Shown in pieces: positions 49,186 through 52,866 of a stretch of 52,866 bases of DNA (positions within the stretch are counted from its first letter, which is position 1; each line of letters opens with the position of its first letter). Origin of the DNA: Microcaldota archaeon (GTDB lineage: Archaea > Micrarchaeota > Micrarchaeia > Micrarchaeales > Micrarchaeaceae). Where the stretch lies: contig JAJZZO010000002.1 in NCBI GenBank assembly GCA_021797495.1, positions 1-52,866 on the forward strand, written 5' to 3'. The notes below the pieces were generated by a model. The model was not told the DNA's origin and did no database searches. It saw only the letters and a program-made list of their open reading frames with translations. The translations under genes and the position numbers were made by a program.

Positions 49186-50217
49186 ATGAGCATTATAATG
49201 AAGACAAACGCTACGGATGACGACGTAAAGGCAGTTGTGAAGATGCTGGAGGGCTTCGGATTGAGGGCAGATATATCGAAAGGCGAATATCACACAGTTA
49301 TAGGAGAAATAGGCGACGAGAAAAAGATGGATGCGGAGTTGATAAAAACTTTGCAGGGAGTGAAAGATGTCATACCGATACAGGTTCCGTACAGGCTCAT
49401 GAGCAGAAGTTACATCGACAATGACATAACAGTAAAAGTCGGAAATACTAAAATAGGCGGTAAAGAACCGCCAGTATACATTGCGGGGCCATGTTCCATA
49501 GAAAGCTATGAGCAGTTAAGCAGGATAGGCATTAAGGTGAAAGAAGCAGGGGCCAACATGCTGCGTGGCGGCGCTTTCAAGCCTCGGACTTCGGTACATT
49601 CGTTCCAGGGATTGGGAACTGAAGGGCTCAAGCATTTGCGTAGAGTAGGCGAGGAGCTCGACATGCCAACAGTCACGGAGGTGCGCAGCGAACTCGACGT
49701 GGAGATTGTAGCGGAATATGCGGACATGCTGCAGATAGGAGCGCGCAATATGTATAATCAAGACCTTATAGAAGCAGTGGCAAAGCAGAATAAGCCGGTG
49801 CTTTTCAAGCGGGGCTTTTCGGCACAGATAGATGAATACCTGAGCTTCGGCGAGAGGCTCATAGCCCACGGGAACAGAAATGTTGTACTATGCGAACGCG
49901 GAATAACGCCTCTGGGCGGGGCGTTCAAGCAGCAGACAAGGTATACGCTGGACATAGCTGCAGTGCCTGTAATAAATTCCGAAACTCCTTTCCCTGTGAT
50001 TACTGACCCGAGCCACGCTTCCGGAAGAAAAGATCTCGTTGTTCCGATGGCGAGAGCATCTATAGCGGCCGGTGCGAATGGGCTTATCATAGAGGTGCAT
50101 GACAGGCCGCAAGAGGCGCTGAGTGACGCAAACCAGGCATTGCATCCAGACGTGTTGAAGGAACTGATAAAGTCATGCAATGATATATACGAAACGCTGA
50201 ACCGCAAGATAGGATAA
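49186..50217 (+). CDS. aroF: 3-deoxy-7-phosphoheptulonate (DAHP) synthase
   Basis: This 343-aa enzyme catalyses the first step of the shikimate pathway (phosphoenolpyruvate plus erythrose 4-phosphate). A ferredoxin-like N-terminal regulatory domain (about 1-72) precedes a TIM barrel with VYIAGPCSIES, MLRGGAFKPRTS, LQIGARNMYNQDL, KPVLFKRGF, CERGITP, DPSHASG and GLIIEVHD. The layout is that of type I-beta enzymes controlled through the N-terminal domain. A second in-frame ATG lies at 49198. Confidence 0.93.
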   Translation: MSIIMKTNATDDDVKAVVKMLEGFGLRADISKGEYHTVIGEIGDEKKMDAELIKTLQGVKDVIPIQVPYRLMSRSYIDNDITVKVGNTKIGGKEPPVYIAGPCSIESYEQLSRIGIKVKEAGANMLRGGAFKPRTSVHSFQGLGTEGLKHLRRVGEELDMPTVTEVRSELDVEIVAEYADMLQIGARNMYNQDLIEAVAKQNKPVLFKRGFSAQIDEYLSFGERLIAHGNRNVVLCERGITPLGGAFKQQTRYTLDIAAVPVINSETPFPVITDPSHASGRKDLVVPMARASIAAGANGLIIEVHDRPQEALSDANQALHPDVLKELIKSCNDIYETLNRKIG

Positions 50218-50482
50218 AGGAAACCACCGCAAGAAAAGAGGTTTCTTCCGTAGCAAGCTAACAGCATTTGAACTGCCAGATTCAATTGAATAAGTAGTTT
50301 CTTCTGGCGAAGTTCACCTTAATGCCAAATAGATGGTTCGTACGAAACATATTATCTTCCGATATAATTTCCGATTACTTTTTCTTCGGCATGATAATAA
50401 TGCGGCTGCTGTGCTGGTTGCTACAAAAATGCTTTTAAAGATAACTTTCGGTTTCAAACGCGTTGAGAAAATTCTTTAAGTA
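50218..50482. other. Intergenic region after DAHP synthase
   Basis: No gene is seen. Near the start, GAAACC (50219-50224) and GGTTTC (50242-50247) can pair over a purine-rich loop and may form a 3'-end hairpin. The rest is unstructured to the eye. Confidence 0.35.
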
Positions 50483-50596
50483 TTAAGCTTTTAGCCTTCT
50501 TCTTTCCCCTGCGGGCTTTTCGTCGGAAAGGCGTTGGATAAGCTCCTTCCATTCTATTATTATAGAATTAACCATCTTTTCCATTGTCGCATTCAT
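50483..50596 (-). CDS. Tiny ORF, 37 aa, coupled
   Basis: This 37-aa ORF (MNATMEKMVNSIIIEWKELI, then a basic tail GERRRLKA) has an ATG that overlaps the stop of the upstream tiny ORF in an ATGA junction. The helix-plus-basic-tail layout would suit a small antitoxin or regulator. Not recognised; it could be a remnant. Confidence 0.4.
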   Translation of the reverse strand: MNATMEKMVNSIIIEWKELIQRLSDEKPAGERRRLKA

Positions 50597-50730
50597 TTCA
50601 TCAACTCTGATATTATCTCTTTGATTGACTTTTCTTCTATCATATTTTCTGCAATTTCATATGAAATTCTTTCCATGAGACGTTCATCGGCTTTTACGGC
50701 CTTTTTGATTAGACAGGATAAGTTGCACAA
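50593..50730 (-). CDS. Tiny ORF, up to 45 aa
   Basis: This frame encodes a helical peptide (ADERLMERISYEIAENMIEE, then KSIKEIISELMK). The longest start is TTG at 50730, but a TATA-like TTAATATTTAA at about 50737-50747 lies so close that initiation at ATG 50676 (27 aa) is more likely. The coupled 37-aa ORF follows. The pair resembles a shortened toxin-antitoxin-like module; this is a guess. Confidence 0.4.
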   Translation of the reverse strand: MCNLSCLIKKAVKADERLMERISYEIAENMIEEKSIKEIISELMK

Positions 50731-50921
50731 AAGCCTTAAATATTAACCAAAGCACGAATTAGTTGAGTTGCATGAAATCCAAGACATTTGTACGGAATTG
50801 TCTGCTTGGGCCAATACTTATCGGTAGCTAAAGGACTGCGCTCTTTCGCTGGTTATAAAACTTTCAAACGCTGCAGCGCGAGCTGCGATTACTTGTTTTG
50901 CACTTACCAAAAGGTGAGAAT

Positions 50922-51905
50922 ATGGAGTATGAAACACAAAAGATAGACGAAGGAATAGAAAAACGCGGCCTGCCAAAGCCACTGCACAAACTGTCAGCAG
51001 AAGAAACGGAAAGGAGGAGAGCCTCGGTGATGATTGGCTCGGACATCTTGGCGTATGCCGAAAGGTTCATGCGCGAAGAAGGGTTTAGCCAATTGCTCCC
51101 AGTGCTGTTGTCTCCCATAACCGACCCTCTCTGGCCCGACCCGGCAGCGGGGATCTACAAAAGGCTCGAATTCGACATATACGGGACAACAGTTAGGACA
51201 ATGCACAGCATGATAGTGCATAAGCTTGTAGGGACCTCGTTGCTGTTAGATAGGTTCTTTGTGGTGTCGCCAAACATAAGGCTGGAAAAACCAGAAAGGG
51301 CTTCCACAGGAAGGCATCTTTTCGAGTTCTCGCAGTTGGATTTCGAAGCCAGCGGTGCGTCATCCGGAGAGATACGCTCCATCATCGAAAGGCTGCTGTC
51401 GGGTTTGATAGAGCATATTGGAACTGCTGAAGGCAAGAGGTTTGAATTGCTGAAGGGCTCGCTGCCGAAATTCAAGATCCCGTTTAAGGTATACATGCGC
51501 GAAGATCTGGAAAGGGAATACGGAGAGAGTTGGGAGGACGAATTACCTAAACACATAGAGGAGCCGGTCTGGATCGTGGATTTGCCCAGGGAATTCTACG
51601 ATTATGAAGATCCAAAAACGCACCGCTGGGACAACTTCGACCTTTACTTACCCGGGAGGGGAGAGCTTGTAACTGGAGGCCTGAGGGAGTTCGAGTACGA
51701 AAAGATGGTATCAAAAATTGGGAGCGCTGGCGTTAAGGCTGAGCTTTATACGCTTCTTTTGGAACTTGCAAAGGAGAGAAAAATAAAACAAAGCGCAGGC
51801 GCGGGAATAGGCATGGAAAGGCTTATCGCGTGGATAACAGGAGCGAAGCACGTAGGAGACGTGCAGGCATTCCCAAAGATACCTGGAATGGTTTACGAAC
51901 TCTGA
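50922..51905 (+). CDS. Archaeal asparagine synthetase A (AsnRS paralogue)
   Basis: This 327-aa protein has the class II aaRS catalytic core but no N-terminal anticodon-binding OB-fold, as in archaeal AS-A that makes asparagine from aspartate, ammonia and ATP. Motif 2 is seen in FFVVSPNIRLEKPERASTGR and FEFSQLDFEA, and motif 3 in AGAGIGMERLIAWITG. DLPREFYDYED and GELVTGGLREFEY match the AsnRS/AspRS-like site. AAAGGTGA 5 nt before ATG 50922 sets the start. Confidence 0.85.
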   Translation: MEYETQKIDEGIEKRGLPKPLHKLSAEETERRRASVMIGSDILAYAERFMREEGFSQLLPVLLSPITDPLWPDPAAGIYKRLEFDIYGTTVRTMHSMIVHKLVGTSLLLDRFFVVSPNIRLEKPERASTGRHLFEFSQLDFEASGASSGEIRSIIERLLSGLIEHIGTAEGKRFELLKGSLPKFKIPFKVYMREDLEREYGESWEDELPKHIEEPVWIVDLPREFYDYEDPKTHRWDNFDLYLPGRGELVTGGLREFEYEKMVSKIGSAGVKAELYTLLLELAKERKIKQSAGAGIGMERLIAWITGAKHVGDVQAFPKIPGMVYEL

Positions 51906-51917
51906 GCGGCTGGTTTG

Positions 51918-51937
51918 ATTTTTATTTTTTTTTATTT
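51918..51937 (+). terminator. T-run terminator after asparagine synthetase
   Basis: Thirteen bases after the stop, GATTTTTATTTTTTTTTATT forms a long T-rich tract on the plus strand, the usual archaeal termination signal. It lies in the short gap before the convergent gene that ends at 51948. Confidence 0.6.
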
Positions 51938-51947
51938 GCCAGACGCT

Positions 51948-52337
51948 TCAATCCCAATATTTGTTGTAGAGGTGCTCGTCTACTGCTTCGTTTACATCTG
52001 ATCTGAAATATTTTTTGGATAAGTCCTCCTTATCGTCCTTGTTTGTTATCACTTCTATGCTTGATTTTGATTCGGTACGCAGAAGTTTCGTGCGATTAAC
52101 CTCCGAAAGCGCTTTCTGGAGTTTTTTTGGATCCTGCGCGTATACAAGCATGACGCATTTATGTATTTTTGAATCCTCTGTCTTCATGCCAACAATGTCT
52201 ACGCCCTGTGAGCTTAAGCTCGTGCGCACTGATTCCTTTTTGCCGGTTAATGCGTTGCTGTTATTTGTGCTTATCGTGATTATTGCAGTGTTTTTGTCAT
52301 AATCAACGGTTCCCTGGTTCATTCTAAGGTTTTCCAT
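51948..52337 (-). CDS. Unknown protein, about 129 aa
   Basis: This protein is not recognised. From ATG 52337 (MENLRMNQGTVDYDKNTAII) it shows two similar alpha-beta halves: NTAIITISTNNSNALTGKKE and CVMLVYAQDPKKLQKALSEV, then a charged tail with DKEDLSKKYF and DEHLYNKYWD. It is possibly a small ferredoxin-like fold. It is the last protein gene before the rRNA. Confidence 0.5.
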   Translation of the reverse strand: MENLRMNQGTVDYDKNTAIITISTNNSNALTGKKESVRTSLSSQGVDIVGMKTEDSKIHKCVMLVYAQDPKKLQKALSEVNRTKLLRTESKSSIEVITNKDDKEDLSKKYFRSDVNEAVDEHLYNKYWD

Positions 52338-52580
52338 AAGAAACACAGCATAAGATTTTTTCTTTTTATATTTATATCAAACCATGGCGTTCGTTAATCG
52401 ACGTTATTCCAGAAAACCGCTAAACACATGGTTTTGAAGGCGAGAAGCCGTCTTCAGAGAGTTGGTGCAGTAGGTTAAGCCAGTACTTGCGGTAGCGTTG
52501 ATTCTTTGGCTTAAGAGTATCAGAATGCGCCCTCTTTTAAGGCGCGTAACTGTTGATATATCGATTCTTGATGCGGTATC
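52338..52580. other. Intergenic region with two hairpins upstream of 16S
   Basis: Two hairpins are evident: TTAAGCCA with TGGCTTAA (52475-52482 and 52507-52514, 24-nt loop), and GCGCC-CTCTTTTAA-GGCGC (52527-52545). No protein frame is persuasive. They might belong to a small RNA gene that ends before the rRNA promoter. Confidence 0.35.
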
Positions 52581-52584
52581 ATAA

Positions 52585-52761
52585 GGTATAAATACTTTAT
52601 CCCTAAAAACAATACTGCTTATTGTGGCAATTTTTGACCACTATTTGTTTCGATGCAATTTTGCATGTTTAATATGAAAATTCCTGCTTGGAATTGGATG
52701 TAGTCTTGAGGAGTGCAATAAGGTACCGACAATTGCGATAATATGGCCGTTCCAGACATCG
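52585..52761 (+). promoter_or_regulatory. Putative rRNA promoter and 16S leader
   Basis: GGTATAAATAC (52585-52595) gives a good archaeal TATA box. Initiation about 25 nt downstream would leave a pre-16S leader of about 145 nt. The leader should contain half of the processing stem that encloses 16S; the other half lies outside the window and could not be checked. Confidence 0.55.
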
Positions 52762-52866
52762 ATTCCAGTCGATGCTGCTGGAGGGCACTGCTATCAGATT
52801 TCGACAGCCATGCAAGTTCGCTCAGCGGCTTCGCTGGGCAGCGTACGGCTCAGTAACACGTAGTCA
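52762..52866 (+). rRNA. 16S ribosomal RNA, 5' end (partial)
   Basis: The sequence from A52762 aligns by eye with the archaeal 16S 5' end: TTCCAGTCGATGCTGCTGGA (helix 1), GGCACTGCTATCAGATTTCG, GCCATGCAAGTTCG and CTCAGTAACACGTAGTCA. The gene continues past the window edge. Helix 1 keeps pairing through compensatory changes (TCCAG with CTGGA). The exact 5' end is uncertain by a few bases. Confidence 0.92.

Noticed and set aside
48908-49189. 93-codon open frame upstream of the DAHP synthase gene
   Set aside because: Amino-acid composition looks random (many His, Asn, Arg, Cys), there is no Shine-Dalgarno sequence, and it overlaps a strong hairpin and the next start.

Overview
The window is archaeal chromosome, most likely from the Micrarchaeota (ARMAN-type DPANN) lineage. 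The archaeal markers are both subunits of DNA polymerase D, FEN1, the small primase subunit, MBF1, RNase P Rpp29, exosome Csl4, RpoL, an Lhr-type helicase, and the r-proteins eS4, eL19 and eL32. The lineage is suggested by a 16S rRNA 5' end with four mismatches to the classical archaeal forward primer, a tRNA-Ser carrying two small bulge-helix-bulge introns (one in the T loop), compact operons and a trimmed spc operon. Lineage is inference; no search was run. Many starts are preceded by GGTG-type Shine-Dalgarno sequences, others by a TATA box about 30-50 nt upstream.

Layout. 1-3.3 kb: tRNA-Asp, a VapBC-like pair, a GT-C membrane protein, a PD-(D/E)XK-like protein and a UPF0147 protein. 3.3-10 kb: PolD DP1-DP2 facing a PolX-PHP polymerase. 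10.3-13.7 kb: a three-gene operon of tiny proteins, a possible structured RNA, a two-module Lrp-like regulator, a small membrane peptide followed by three tandem 7-codon mini-ORFs, and a transglutaminase-like protein. 13.7-21.9 kb: a 44-aa basic protein, Hsp20, FEN1, MBF1, a site-2 protease, and a phosphoesterase with an Lhr helicase, then a ferredoxin. 21.9-27.9 kb: S17-L14-L24-S4e-L5-S14-S8-L6-L32e-L19e-L18-S5 on the minus strand, preceded by rnp1. 28-33.9 kb: HAD proteins, a DGTHR protein, DUF373, primase small subunit and a YgjP-like metalloprotease.

34-42.7 kb is an accessory zone. It holds an AT-rich S41 peptidase gene between two copies of the YgjP gene tail, the L12-L10-L1 operon, a decayed TnpB (IS200/IS605-type) remnant, a Nudix hydrolase, and an AT-rich three-gene operon: a protein with four W-D-N/W-D-D motifs and a PqqD-like C-terminus, a radical SAM enzyme with a twitch-like C-terminus, and an HExxH protein. 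That operon looks like a RiPP or protein-modification system. A class I lysyl-tRNA synthetase follows, and a class II enzyme lies only 1.1 kb further on.

43-52.9 kb: dienelactone hydrolase, class II LysRS, tRNA-Ser, S13-S4-S11-Csl4-RpoL, DUF99, DAHP synthase, two tiny overlapping ORFs, archaeal asparagine synthetase, an unknown protein and the 5' end of 16S rRNA.

The three observations I rate highest are the WDN/radical SAM/HExxH operon (38503-40828), the tandem glycine-rich 7-codon mini-ORFs (12708-12811), and the T-loop intron in tRNA-Ser (45439-45552).
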